A stretch of DNA of 64,000 bases from Mesorhizobium sp. 131-2-1 (GTDB taxonomy: Bacteria > Pseudomonadota > Alphaproteobacteria > Rhizobiales > Rhizobiaceae): positions 3,100,501-3,164,500 of the forward strand of contig NZ_AP023247.1 of NCBI RefSeq assembly GCF_016756535.1, in the 5' to 3' direction. This document shows positions 45,701 through 54,067 of this stretch, piece by piece. Positions within the stretch are counted from its first letter, which is position 1. Each line of letters starts with the position of its first letter. The position numbers and the translations under genes were made by a program. The notes under the pieces were generated by a model. That model was not told the origin of the DNA. It searched no databases and saw only the letters and a list, made by a program, of their open reading frames with translations.

Positions 45701-46409
45701 GGAGAACCTTGCGCGTCAGAGCCAAGCGGCCAGCCTGGCCGAACTCTCAGCGTCGATCGCGCATGAGGTCAACCAGCCCTTGGCGGCCGTTGTGGCAAAC
45801 TCGCATGCATGCCAGCGCTGGCTCACGGCCGACCCCCCGAATATTGAGCGCGCCAAGAAAACGGTGGAGCGCGTCATCCGGGATGCCAACGCAGCGGCGG
45901 ATGTCGTCAGCCACATCAGAGCCTTGTTCAAACAATCCGTGGAAACGCAGAGGACCGACACAACGCTGTCCAGCGTTATTGCCGAGGCGCTGGATCTCAT
46001 GGCGGAGGAGGCGGGGCGGCGTCGTGTCCGCATCAATACGGACGTCGAACACGATCTTCCGCATTTGCTGCTCGATCGCGTCCAGATCCAGCAGGTCCTG
46101 GTCAACCTCATTCGCAACGGCATGGATGCGATGGACTCAATTGCGGGCGAGAGATCCGTTGGGGTGCGCGTGCGCCGACTGGACAATGTGGTTCAGACGG
46201 AGATCAGCGATCGCGGGCAAGGCGTCGAGTTTCCGGAAAGAATATTCGAGCCGTTTTTCACCACGAAAGGGCACGGGATGGGCATGGGGCTGGCCATCTG
46301 CCGTTCGATTGTCGAATCGCATGGCGGCCGACTGTGGGTGGAGGCGAACGAACCGCGCGGAACGACGTTCCTCTTCACGTTGCCGGCTACAGCGGTAGCG
46401 GCGCCATGA
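42795..46409 (+). CDS. MASE1 sensor histidine kinase with five PAS domains
   Basis: 1204 residues. Residues 1 to about 300 are a MASE1 integral sensor domain with about eight helices (GTGISIWPPSGLFIATLVLA; WPLFWIGDATGVLIVAPLAL). Five PAS/PAC units follow, each ending near a W-Y/N motif: EWYGVSLDIDDEV, QWYVAAMDIDDEV, EWYGLTHDVHDQL, RWYGANLDIHDHV and QWNVICLDIDGEV. H990 lies in SIAHEVNQPLAAVVAN, and the ATPase domain has NLIRNGMDAM, SDRGQGVEF and GMGMGLAICRSIVESHGGRL. GGAGGAG precedes ATG 42795. The PAS units are so alike that internal duplication is likely. It is coupled by ATGA to a regulator gene. Confidence 0.92.
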   Translation: MMHVWSHRPQLVHLGLFFAAYVLGCGFAQLLAIVPGTGISIWPPSGLFIATLVLASRPSWPWWVATGCLAELFSNFLWFHSPLPAAFLIFAGNALEAVVGAWLVNLTCRRPVRLETLQEVLAFVILAAGVAPVASATVGSATLAWFGMQSQTFTAAWPLFWIGDATGVLIVAPLALVVFHNWRDVTQISKARWIEVCVLGLFFLGVATLSLSGYLPFAYIIMPPLLWAAVRFEFKGAAVALVLLALITAVFTISGASQFAGDPESLKQKHIMLQLFLAISAFSALIVAAISRQHQLALRTLRQSEGQLQRMIDALPVRVWSATLTGQPLYFNKRYQDHFRAVIPNFDPLQPPRIETLVQELTHPEDAAEVQRTMQNCFATGNASSMRFRWREKDGDYRWAECRVAPRHDDDGEVAEWYGVSLDIDDEVRAQAALRERERELSLLVDMVPVNIGRMAPDGEPTFFSKRTLESIGVDNVAALDRKGMSRVAAMIGATVHPEDGPRMREVLGHALATGEPYTMKYRRRRADGVYRWMEGRAEPLRNQTGTIVQWYVAAMDIDDEVRAQEALRDRERELAQLVDMVPSMLWRLSSEGEPTFFNKRLMNFLGLDIADADKPGMIRLSDVIETAVHPDDAAGLTEALNHCFVTGERFFRKYRLRRADGAYRWVEGSAEPLRDESGRILEWYGLTHDVHDQLLVEEALRRSERQLQQLIDTVPVQMWCVSPSGEPAYINKTMVDYIGLKLEDFDAEGGLPSAIETIVHPDDKAALLGALTHSFRTGEPFELKFRNRRWDGSYRWTEGHADPLRDESGRIIRWYGANLDIHDHVTSQEALLERERFLWQLVETLPAMIDCAAPDGEPVYRSQQLREFLGYDLEELDGTGKTRLAGTLDAGVHPDDVAGVKERYAHSLATGEPYARRHRLRRFDGEYHWVETRAAPMRNAGGAIVQWNVICLDIDGEVRMQEQLRLAQENLARQSQAASLAELSASIAHEVNQPLAAVVANSHACQRWLTADPPNIERAKKTVERVIRDANAAADVVSHIRALFKQSVETQRTDTTLSSVIAEALDLMAEEAGRRRVRINTDVEHDLPHLLLDRVQIQQVLVNLIRNGMDAMDSIAGERSVGVRVRRLDNVVQTEISDRGQGVEFPERIFEPFFTTKGHGMGMGLAICRSIVESHGGRLWVEANEPRGTTFLFTLPATAVAAP

Positions 46410-47053
46410 CGATTGAAGATCATATTGTCTACATCGTCGATGACGACGAACGCATTCGCGAGGCGCTCAGCGAACTCCTGGCATCACACGACATGCGGGC
46501 TGTCGCGTTCGCGTCGGCCGGCGACTATGTCGGCATGGACAAGCCGGATCTGCCGTCCTGTCTCATCCTGGATGTCGAGTTGCCGGATATCAACGGCCTC
46601 GATCTGCAGAGGCAGATCGCCGCAGGAGATCATCCGCCGATCGTTTTCATAACGGGGCATGGCGACATCCCCTCATCCGTGCGCGCGATCAAGCACGGCG
46701 CCGTGGACTTCCTGACCAAGCCTTTCAGCGATGCGGATCTCATGGCTGCGATCCACGCGGCGATTGCGCAGGATCACGCAAGTAGGTCGGAGCGCGGCAA
46801 GCTTGGCGTGCTGAAGCAACGCTATCTCGACCTGACACCGCGCGAACGCGAGGTGCTGACGCTGGTGGTGAGCGGCCTGCTCAACAAGCAGGCCGCTGCT
46901 GAACTGGGGATCAGCGAGGTCACGCTGGAAATCCATAGAAGGAACGTGATGCAGAAAATGATGGCGGCATCGCTTGCCGATCTCGTGCGCATCGCGGAGC
47001 GACTGGAAATACCGATCACCCACTCGCGCCGGGCGGGGAGGAGCTCAGCGTGA
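46406..47053 (+). CDS. FixJ-like response regulator, coupled to the MASE1 kinase
   Basis: 215 residues. Receiver with D12-D14, phosphoacceptor D56 (LILDVELPD), VFITGHGDIPSS and FLTKPF; LuxR-type helix-turn-helix from about 140 (LTPREREVLTLVVSGLLNKQ; ISEVTLEIHRRNVMQKMMA). The ATG overlaps the kinase stop, so it is almost certainly that kinase's partner. It differs in the recognition helix (EVTLEIHR) from the other two FixJ-like proteins (EITVKLHR), suggesting a different DNA target. Confidence 0.92.
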   Translation: MTIEDHIVYIVDDDERIREALSELLASHDMRAVAFASAGDYVGMDKPDLPSCLILDVELPDINGLDLQRQIAAGDHPPIVFITGHGDIPSSVRAIKHGAVDFLTKPFSDADLMAAIHAAIAQDHASRSERGKLGVLKQRYLDLTPREREVLTLVVSGLLNKQAAAELGISEVTLEIHRRNVMQKMMAASLADLVRIAERLEIPITHSRRAGRSSA

Positions 47054-47427
47054 GCAACGTGAGGCCTATTGTGGCGGTTGTCGACGACGATCCACGACTG
47101 CTCGAGTCGCTGGAGGAGCTTCTGGAGTCCGCCGGCTACGCAGTCCGCAGCTTCTCATCGGCGCGACAGCTGCTCATCAGCGGGCTGTCGGGCCTGGATG
47201 TGCTCATCACCGACATCGGGATGCTTGGCATGAATGGCTTTGAACTTCGTGACCTGGTGAAGAGGACGCGTCCGGAGCTGCCGGTATTCTTCATCACAGG
47301 CCGCCATGAGATAGCCGATCAGGAACGGGCGCAGGGCGTCAGCGGATTTTTCCGCAAGCCATTCGACGCTCAGGCCCTGCTCGCCGCGGTCGGCGACGTT
47401 TTGCGCAATCAAAAAGTGGAGGATTGA
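47050..47427 (+). CDS. Single-domain receiver protein
   Basis: 125 residues, receiver domain only: D12-D14, phosphoacceptor D55 (VLITDIGMLGMNG), VFFITGRHE and FFRKPF. Starts at GTG 47050, overlapping the previous stop. With no output domain it could act as a phosphate sink or bind a partner protein. The GHGD usual after the Thr is GRHE here, a mark that sets it apart from its neighbours. Confidence 0.88.
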   Translation: MSNVRPIVAVVDDDPRLLESLEELLESAGYAVRSFSSARQLLISGLSGLDVLITDIGMLGMNGFELRDLVKRTRPELPVFFITGRHEIADQERAQGVSGFFRKPFDAQALLAAVGDVLRNQKVED

Positions 47428-47429
47428 TC

Positions 47430-48128
47430 ATGACAGGTGAGCAGCCGCTCGCGCGGAGATCGGCACCGCTCTCACCACAGCGAGAAGCAGAGGAGCCGCT
47501 TGTCATCATTGTCGACGACGATGCGTCCGTTCGCGAAGCGCTGTCCGAGTTGATCCTGTCGGCGGGCTTCCAGTCGATCTGCTTTGCCTCGACCCGCGAA
47601 TTCCTCGACGCCGACGTATTGGACACCCCTGGCTGCCTGGTCCTCGACGTGCGCATGCCAGGCGCAAGCGGTCTCGACCTGCAGGATCGTCTGGCAAAAA
47701 GCGGCAACCCCAAGCCGATCATCTTCCTGACCGGGCATGGCGATATTCCAATGACTGTCCAGGCGATGAAGGCCGGCGCCGTCGACTTTCTTACCAAGCC
47801 AGCACGCGATCAAACCCTGCTTGACGCGGTGGTTGCCGGGATTGCCATGGACAGGGCTCGGCGGGCGGCTGCCGTGGTTGTCAAGCGCAATACCGAACGG
47901 CTTGAGACGCTCACACCACGCGAACGTCAAGTTCTGCACGAAGTCGCGCGGGGGCGTGTCAACAAGCAGATCGCATTCGACCTCGGCATCAGCGAGATCA
48001 CCGTCAAGCTCCACCGCGGCAATGTGATGCGTAAGATGGAGGTCGGATCCATCGGCGAGTTGATCCGGGCATGGGAAACATTACCTGCCGCGACACGCGA
48101 TGCGGGCGCGGCCAAGCCTTCGGCTTGA
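47430..48128 (+). CDS. Second FixJ-like response regulator of the MASE1 cluster
   Basis: 232 residues. A 22-residue N-terminal extension, then a receiver with D29-D31 and phosphoacceptor D73 (LVLDVRMPG), and a LuxR-type helix-turn-helix (LTPRERQVLHEVARGRVNKQ; ISEITVKLHRGNVMRKM). GGAGG lies eight bases before ATG 47430. Closer in sequence to the regulator at 32787, including the recognition helix, than to the one at 46406; the two may share target sites. Confidence 0.92.
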   Translation: MTGEQPLARRSAPLSPQREAEEPLVIIVDDDASVREALSELILSAGFQSICFASTREFLDADVLDTPGCLVLDVRMPGASGLDLQDRLAKSGNPKPIIFLTGHGDIPMTVQAMKAGAVDFLTKPARDQTLLDAVVAGIAMDRARRAAAVVVKRNTERLETLTPRERQVLHEVARGRVNKQIAFDLGISEITVKLHRGNVMRKMEVGSIGELIRAWETLPAATRDAGAAKPSA

Positions 48129-48237
48129 TCCCACGGCCGTGGATGTCCAAACGCGCGGGGAGGAACTCCTCCCCGGCGCCGGACTGGAAGGCTATTCGTC
48201 TGGCAGGGCGAACCAAATGCAGCCACTCCGCGAGGGC

Positions 48238-48888
48238 CTATTCGTCAAACGGCGCGTTCGCTACGGAGTCGACGGAAGAAGGCGCCTGGTATCCTGGCAC
48301 GAAGCGTTCGCCGAAGTCTCGGGCGAAGTTGTCGTAGGTCGTTTCCGGGTGCGTCTGGGCAATATGACAGAAGCACCGCGTCATGCGCCGCTTCATCTCG
48401 AGCCGCGGGAATTCACCGACAATCCTGGCGATCTCCGCCGCAGGGATGGTCTCGTAGCTGAGCCCGACGACATCCAGGCAGACGCCGGCAGTACAAAGGG
48501 CCACCTCTGCCTCCTTGTAGAGGCCAATCGACGGGGTCGAGTTGAGGGCCACGCTGTCCCAGATGAGCTGAGCTCGGCGCTCGTCCATCCCGGCTTGTCG
48601 TGAAAAGGTCCTTGCCAGATCCGCGCCTTCGACTTCGAAACGGCGGGGGCCGTCAAAACGCTCATTGAGCGTGATGTCGTGCAACAAGGTGCCGACTGCC
48701 ACGACTTCCGCATCGTGGTCGATGTTGCGGAGCTGTCCAAGCCGTGCCGCAAACAACCAGGAGCGAACCACGTGATTGAACAGATAGGCCTCGCATTCTC
48801 TGCGCGCGTATTCGAGAGCCTTCTGCACGAGCGGGGTATCGGGCACCGCGACCCCTGCAAGTGTCCGGCTGGTGGTGGTTCCGTTCAT
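48238..48888 (-). CDS. HD-domain phosphohydrolase-like protein
   Basis: 216 residues. H39 (FNHVVRSWLFA), then H70-D71 (TLLHDITL) and a later Asp give the HD metal site; GADLARTF follows. Characterised relatives include cyanamide hydratase-like enzymes. There is no cyclic-nucleotide or ppGpp synthetase domain. GAGGAG stands before ATG 48888. Substrate unassigned. Convergent with the regulator gene at 47430. Confidence 0.82.
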   Translation of the reverse strand: MNGTTTSRTLAGVAVPDTPLVQKALEYARRECEAYLFNHVVRSWLFAARLGQLRNIDHDAEVVAVGTLLHDITLNERFDGPRRFEVEGADLARTFSRQAGMDERRAQLIWDSVALNSTPSIGLYKEAEVALCTAGVCLDVVGLSYETIPAAEIARIVGEFPRLEMKRRMTRCFCHIAQTHPETTYDNFARDFGERFVPGYQAPSSVDSVANAPFDE

Positions 48889-48948
48889 CGTTGAATTGTC
48901 TCCTCAATAGATTCCGACGGGCTTCGCCGGCTCGCGCCGTCGCCGGTT

Positions 48949-49407
48949 TCAAGCGGCGGTGCGCATGCGATCCGCGGGGTGCTGCAGGCGAAAGCCGATC
49001 GCCAGCCTGTTCCAGGCGTTAATCGTAGCGATGCCGATCGATAGCGCGACGAGTTCATCTTCCGAGAAGGCCCTCCGGGCTTCCTCATAGGTGGCGTCGG
49101 GCGCATGGGTTTCCGAAATGCGCGTAAGAGCTTCTGCCCAGGCGAGCGCGGCCCGTTTACGTTCCGTGTAGAGGGCGGACTCGCGCCAGGCGTCGAGCAG
49201 CAGCAGCCGGTCGTCGGTCTCGCCCAGCTTGAGCGCGTCTTGCCGGTGCATGTGCAGGCAATCCGCGCAGCCGTTCATTTGCGACACCCGCAGCTTGACG
49301 AGTTCGAGCAGCTTCGGATCGAAGCTGCTCGCGAGCCAGCTCTCGATGGTGACGAGACCCTCGATGCCGCCGTTCTTGCGGGCCAGGAAATTCAGACGCT
49401 TGGTCAT
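48949..49407 (-). CDS. Carboxymuconolactone decarboxylase/AhpD-like protein
   Basis: 152 residues. C47-x-x-C50 and H54 in NGCADCLHMH form the AhpD redox centre, followed by ERKRAALAWAEALTRISETH and LSIGIATINAWNRLAIGF. Family members act as alkylhydroperoxidase partners; activity here is likely redox rather than decarboxylation. ATG 49407 has GGAG upstream; a second ATG four codons before is possible. It lies 60 bases upstream of, and probably cotranscribed with, the HD gene. Confidence 0.85.
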   Translation of the reverse strand: MTKRLNFLARKNGGIEGLVTIESWLASSFDPKLLELVKLRVSQMNGCADCLHMHRQDALKLGETDDRLLLLDAWRESALYTERKRAALAWAEALTRISETHAPDATYEEARRAFSEDELVALSIGIATINAWNRLAIGFRLQHPADRMRTAA

Positions 49408-49595
49408 GTGACACTCCATGGGGTCGAATGACTATTTCATTTTCTCGCGGGTCGGCACCGGCGGCTGACGATCGCGGTCGGCTCGTCAGTCGTAAGCCGA
49501 CGTTTCCAGAACGAGCGTGCGGGCCGGTATATCGACGCGCCGGGTGGCGGATGCTGGGTGTCGGATGCTGGGTGGCTATCCAGACACGAGAATAC

Positions 49596-50033
49596 CTAGC
49601 GATAACCTACGCCGCTCACGTAGTTTAAGAGTAGTTGTTCCTGAACTTCTTCTTGCTTGAATAAAGCTTTCATCGCGTCTCGTACGTCCAATATGCCAAC
49701 CGGCTTGGCACCGGCGTCGATCACGGGAATGTTTTGCAAGCTTCGTGTCGCCATGAGCTTGTACACCGCGTGAACATCGTCCCGGGGACCGCATGACACG
49801 ACGGGACTGCTCATTAGGGCGCAGGCCGGCGGCGCCGGCGACGCCGGACTGGTGAGATGACGGACCAGGTCGGATTTGCTCAGCACGCCTGCCGCTTTGC
49901 CATGTCCGTCGCAGACAACGACCAGGCCAATGCCAGGCTTCGACAGCGACTGGGCTGCGTCCTGGAGCGCGGCATCGACATCGACCACCGCCAGACGTGC
50001 GATGGTCAACGCGTTGAGTTGTTCGATGTGCAT
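49596..50033 (-). CDS. CBS-domain-pair protein
   Basis: 145 residues made of one CBS pair (Bateman module): ALQDAAQSLSKPGIGLVVVC with AAGVLSKSDLVRHLT, and VHAVYKLMATRSLQNIPVID with PVGILDVRDAMKAL. Such modules bind adenine nucleotides and serve as energy sensors. There is no fused partner domain. ATG 50033. Confidence 0.85.
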   Translation of the reverse strand: MHIEQLNALTIARLAVVDVDAALQDAAQSLSKPGIGLVVVCDGHGKAAGVLSKSDLVRHLTSPASPAPPACALMSSPVVSCGPRDDVHAVYKLMATRSLQNIPVIDAGAKPVGILDVRDAMKALFKQEEVQEQLLLNYVSGVGYR

Positions 50034-50069
50034 CAGGTTCTCCGGCTACGAGCCGTCCTCGTTTTGACC

Positions 50070-50480
50070 TCACTTCTCGAATGTCGTCAGGTTGGTGTCG
50101 TTCGTGTCGACGACGAACACCGCCAGCAGCCGGGCAGGCTCGGTGGTGCTGGCATTTGCGCTGACGCCGTGATGATCACCGGGGAATTCCGACCAACTGT
50201 CGCCCACGCGATAGATGGTCTCCGGTCCATTGTTGACCTGGCTGCGGATCGCGCCTTCGAGGACCGTGGCGAAGATGAAGGCGGACTTTGCGTGAACATG
50301 TGGCGGGGAATTGCCGCCTGGCCCATATTCGACGAGCACGGCACGCATGGACTTGCCAGGCACGGTCGGGATTTCGTGGTCGTAGACCATGGTGACCTTG
50401 GCGCCCGACGGATCGTCGGCCAGGGCTCCGGTAGCGAAAAAGCCTGCAAGTGCGGCAGTGCACAGAATGGTCCTGATCAT
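50070..50480 (-). CDS. Secreted cupin-domain protein
   Basis: 136 residues: a signal peptide (IRTILCTAALAGFFATGALA) and a cupin barrel with metal ligands in PPHVHAKSAFIFATVLEG (HxH and Glu) and a later His pair (FPGDHHGVSANAS). A periplasmic location is expected. It lies 36 bases upstream of the CBS gene on the same strand. Confidence 0.83.
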   Translation of the reverse strand: MIRTILCTAALAGFFATGALADDPSGAKVTMVYDHEIPTVPGKSMRAVLVEYGPGGNSPPHVHAKSAFIFATVLEGAIRSQVNNGPETIYRVGDSWSEFPGDHHGVSANASTTEPARLLAVFVVDTNDTNLTTFEK

Positions 50481-50576
50481 TGTCTTGGCTCCTGTTTTGG
50501 ATCAGATGGAGGGGATCGCCGACCGATGGGAGGGGCGGCCGGCGATCGGGCTCTTGCCGGGGGAGGCGGCGCGAGC

Positions 50577-51800
50577 CTAAGACCTGATGAAGGCGAGCAG
50601 TTCGGCGTTGACCTGGTCCTGATGCGTGGCGGTGATGCCGTGGGGCGCGCCCGGATAGTAGATTTCCTTGGCGCCCTTGATCAGCTTTGCCGACTTCCGC
50701 GCCGAGTCCTTGACCGGCACGATCTGATCGTCTTCCCCGTGCAACACCAGCGTTGGGACATCGAATTTCTTGAGGTCTTCGGTGAAGTCAGTCTCCGAGA
50801 ATGCTTTGACGCTCTCGTAGGCGTTCTTTGCGCCGGCCTGCATGCTCCACAGCCAGAACTGGTCCAGCGTGCCCTGCGAGACCTTGGCGCCCGGCCGGTT
50901 GGCGCCGTAGAACGCGAGCGCCAGGTCCTTGTAGTATTGCGACCGATCGCCGGCGACGCCGGCACGGATGCCGTCGAAGACTTCCATCGGCAGGCCTTCA
51001 GGATTTGCCTCGGACTTCAGCATGATCGGCGGGACGGCGGCGATGAGAACCGCCTTGGCGACCCGGCCGGTTCCGTGGCGGCCGATGTAGCGGGCGACCT
51101 CGCCGCCGCCAGTGGAGTGACCCACGAGCGTTGCGTCTTTGAGGTCTAGCGCTTCGATGACGGCAGCGAGATCATCGGCATAGCCGTTCATGTCGTTGCC
51201 CGAGGAAGTCTGGCTCGACCGGCCGTGCCCGCGCCGGTCGTGTGCGACGACACGGAAACCGTTCTGCGCGAGGAAGAGCATCTGGCCATCCCAGGCGTCG
51301 GCATTCAGTGGCCAGCCGTGAGAGAAGGTGATGACCGGGCCTGTGCCCCAGTCCTTGTAGTAGATTTCGGTGCCGTCCTTGGTCGTGATTATGCTCATGC
51401 TTGTTGCTCCTTTGCTTGTCCTGGAAGATGAAATGCCTTGGCTTGGCTTCGCCTGAACGGGCGCGATCCGGCACATGCCGACCGCAACCGTGGCGGTAAG
51501 AGCGCCCAACAAAACATCGCGGCGTGATGCGCGGTGAACCAAACCGTCCTCGGTGTCGCCGACATCGCGAGGTTGATTTTCTTGATCATCCCGGAAGACC
51601 AGTTTGCCGTCACTTCTGCGGCCGCGCATGACGGCCGTTCTGTCGGCCTTTGCCATGTAGCGGCCATGAGCCAGAGTTTCGATGAAATACGAGGCCTGCC
51701 ACGCTTCGATCCAAGGACCGGCAACATATGCTTCGTCATCGTAGACGTAGAAGCCAGTAAGGCCGTTGGAGATCGCTTGTGCTTTTACATGGTAGGTCAT
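50577..51800 (-). CDS. Alpha/beta hydrolase (chloroperoxidase-like) with extra N-terminal region
   Basis: 407 residues in three parts. Residues 1-85 are an unknown domain ([38 protein letters not shown]). About 90-120 is a twin-arginine signal-like stretch ([20 protein letters not shown] ending PVQA). From about 135 the hydrolase begins at [17 protein letters not shown], with nucleophile elbow [15 protein letters not shown] and a catalytic His in PGAPHGIT. An internal ATG at 51398 with AAAGGAG would give a 273-residue cytoplasmic hydrolase. The frame is open throughout, so either a fusion or two overlapping products is possible. Confidence 0.8.
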   Translation of the reverse strand: MTYHVKAQAISNGLTGFYVYDDEAYVAGPWIEAWQASYFIETLAHGRYMAKADRTAVMRGRRSDGKLVFRDDQENQPRDVGDTEDGLVHRASRRDVLLGALTATVAVGMCRIAPVQAKPSQGISSSRTSKGATSMSIITTKDGTEIYYKDWGTGPVITFSHGWPLNADAWDGQMLFLAQNGFRVVAHDRRGHGRSSQTSSGNDMNGYADDLAAVIEALDLKDATLVGHSTGGGEVARYIGRHGTGRVAKAVLIAAVPPIMLKSEANPEGLPMEVFDGIRAGVAGDRSQYYKDLALAFYGANRPGAKVSQGTLDQFWLWSMQAGAKNAYESVKAFSETDFTEDLKKFDVPTLVLHGEDDQIVPVKDSARKSAKLIKGAKEIYYPGAPHGITATHQDQVNAELLAFIRS

Positions 51801-51915
51801 GTGAGTTGCCTTCTCTCGTCTATATCCTGGCGCCAAAAAGAGGGGAGGAGGGGTTGTTCTATGTTCGACCTTCTTCCCGTCTGATGTCGGCCCGCCATTG
51901 CGCGCCAGTCGCCGA

Positions 51916-52671
51916 TCAGTGCCGCTGGAGTGAGGCGCCGAACCAATCTTCAAAGCGCTTGGCGCCGAGCCGCGGGTGATCGCCGGGGACGAGTGACCGA
52001 TCATCCAGCTCAGTGCCGAAATAGGGGGCGTGGGGATCCGCATTCACCTTGCGCGGATCGTTCGTCGCCTTCAGGAACTGCGCGACAAGGTCGCTCATGC
52101 GGACCGGCGTGGGGCCGGCGATCTCGATCACGCCGTTGACGGGCGGCGAAAGCGCCACATCGGCCATGACATCAGCTACATCATCAGAGGCGATCGGCTG
52201 AAAATAGGCGGACGAAACTGTTGTAACATCTCCCACCGTTCCCGATTGCGCGATGCCGCCCAGGAATTCGAAAAATTGCGTCGAATGGACGATGGTGAAG
52301 GGTATCCCCGAGTCCCAGATCAGTCTCTCCTGGGCCATTTTGGCGCGCATGTATCCGCTCTTGGGTAGGCGCTCGGCGCCCACGATAGAGAGCGCGATAT
52401 GGTGTTTCACGCCGGCCCACCTTTCTGCGTGGAGCAGATTTCGCCCGGAGGTCTCGAAAAACTCCAGGACGGCCTTGTCCTCAAATGATGGCGAATTCGC
52501 CAGATCAATGACGACCTGCGCTCCCGAAAGAGCTTCGGTCAATCCTTCGCCTGTGATCGTATTGACACCCGAGTTCGGCGACGCAGCGAGCACTTGATGG
52601 CCCTTCTTGCGTAGCCTCTCGACCGTCTTCGAACCGATGAGTCCGGTGCCGCCTATCACGACGATTTTCAT
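51916..52671 (-). CDS. NmrA-like NAD(P)-binding protein
   Basis: 251 residues. [20 protein letters not shown] carries the GxxGxxG Rossmann motif; [20 protein letters not shown] and [11 protein letters not shown] follow, as in atypical short-chain dehydrogenases of the NmrA type. These often sense redox state or reduce quinones. AAGGAGG stands before ATG 52671. Confidence 0.87.
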   Translation of the reverse strand: MKIVVIGGTGLIGSKTVERLRKKGHQVLAASPNSGVNTITGEGLTEALSGAQVVIDLANSPSFEDKAVLEFFETSGRNLLHAERWAGVKHHIALSIVGAERLPKSGYMRAKMAQERLIWDSGIPFTIVHSTQFFEFLGGIAQSGTVGDVTTVSSAYFQPIASDDVADVMADVALSPPVNGVIEIAGPTPVRMSDLVAQFLKATNDPRKVNADPHAPYFGTELDDRSLVPGDHPRLGAKRFEDWFGASLQRH

Positions 52672-53090
52672 GGTCGATCCTCCTTGTTCGCATTCCAGGG
52701 ATTGTGTTGTCGGATTGAGCGGCCATCAGGCCGACACGTCACTCTGTCTTCGCTGTAGACAATGCGACGGAGCCGCCTGCCAAACTATCGAACGGAAGCA
52801 TTTGTCATGCGATGCGAAGGTCTAGGACCGATGCGTCGATTGGCGGGGGATTATAGTCAAGATGTGACGGACGGCAGGTGCACGTGCACGGGTCGACCCG
52901 GCTGTCGGAATACACCGTCGACCCTTGCGCATACAACGAACCCGGTACCCGGCAATCGTATGCTGTGCCACTCTAGCCGGCTGGAGGCGTCGGACTGACC
53001 CTCGATCCAATCGACTGCGCATGGTCCGCCCACATAGCGTTCGCCAAAAGCAGGGCCTGCTAGGCGCCCAATGACCGGGGAGGACGCAAA
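52672..53090. other. Intergenic, no gene seen
   Basis: About 420 bases between divergent genes. No ORF with a start signal or recognisable motif; likely promoters for the NmrA-like gene and the kinase. Confidence 0.35.
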
Positions 53091-53840
53091 TTGTCACACT
53101 CAGAAGGGACACAAGGCACAGTCGGCGACGATGGCCAGGGCGGGGGCACGGGCACGGTTGTACGCGCCCGACATACGGAGCAGCCGACCGCCGGCATCGT
53201 TCATGACCTGGGCAATCTCATCCAGGTTGCGTCATCCGCGTTGAACCGCGTTGCACGGGATCCCAGCGTCTCAACGGCTCCGGCCCTCGAGCCTGTGATC
53301 GCCAGCGCCAGGACGGCGCTGCAACGCGCCGGCGCGCTCGTCCGGCAGACGATCGGCAAAGCCGCCGAGGCGCCTCGAGATATCGAACATACAGACTTGT
53401 GCAGCTGCCTGGCTGAGGTCGAGGCTCTCATCCGAAGCGCATGGGAGTCGCACATCCGGCTCGAGGTCCGCGTCGGATCGGATTTGCTTGCCGCAAAATG
53501 CGATCGCCTGGGCCTACAGAACGCGATCCTCAATCTCGTGTTCAACGCGCGCGACGCAATACCTGACGGCGGCTCGATCTCGATAGACGCCGCAATGGCG
53601 GGTCACGGCCGCGCCGCTCTTATCGAGGTACGCATCGCAGACAACGGTATCGGCATGACCCAGGAAACCATGGCCCGCGCCTTCGATCCTTTCTTCACCA
53701 CCAAGTGCTCGGGGCTGGGCGGTATCGGCTTGCCGATGGTGAAGCATTTCGCCGAGCAGCACGACGGAAGTGTCGAAATCGACAGCGCACTCGGGTCCGG
53801 CACAACCGTGATCTTGCGATTACCTGCGGCTCTCCGGTGA
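53091..53840 (+). CDS. Short soluble histidine kinase (HDLGN type)
   Basis: 249 residues, no membrane or PAS domain. H38 lies in IVHDLGNLIQVASSALN; the ATPase domain has ILNLVFNARDAIPDGG, ADNGIGMTQ, FDPFFTTKCSGLGGIGLPMV and GSGTTVILRLPA. TTG start at 53091 preceded by GGGGAGGAC. Architecture matches the kinase at 23991, so the window holds two such stand-alone modules. No regulator gene adjoins it. Confidence 0.87.
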   Translation: MSHSEGTQGTVGDDGQGGGTGTVVRARHTEQPTAGIVHDLGNLIQVASSALNRVARDPSVSTAPALEPVIASARTALQRAGALVRQTIGKAAEAPRDIEHTDLCSCLAEVEALIRSAWESHIRLEVRVGSDLLAAKCDRLGLQNAILNLVFNARDAIPDGGSISIDAAMAGHGRAALIEVRIADNGIGMTQETMARAFDPFFTTKCSGLGGIGLPMVKHFAEQHDGSVEIDSALGSGTTVILRLPAALR

Positions 53841-54067
53841 TCTGAATGCCCAAGAGCTGGCCTTCCTGCTGCGCGGAATTTCGGTGGCGTGTGTTTATCC
53901 AGGTACTCGTCTCATCGACTTCGCAGGACGAATTGCGTGCACCTTCGCGAGATTGGCCGGGTGGATGATCTCACCCTCGATGGGGCAACCCCGGTACGAG
54001 GATACGGCCCCACACCGGCAAGCTGGGAACGACTGTTTCGATGCCTGCCACGACAGTCCGTAGAAGG

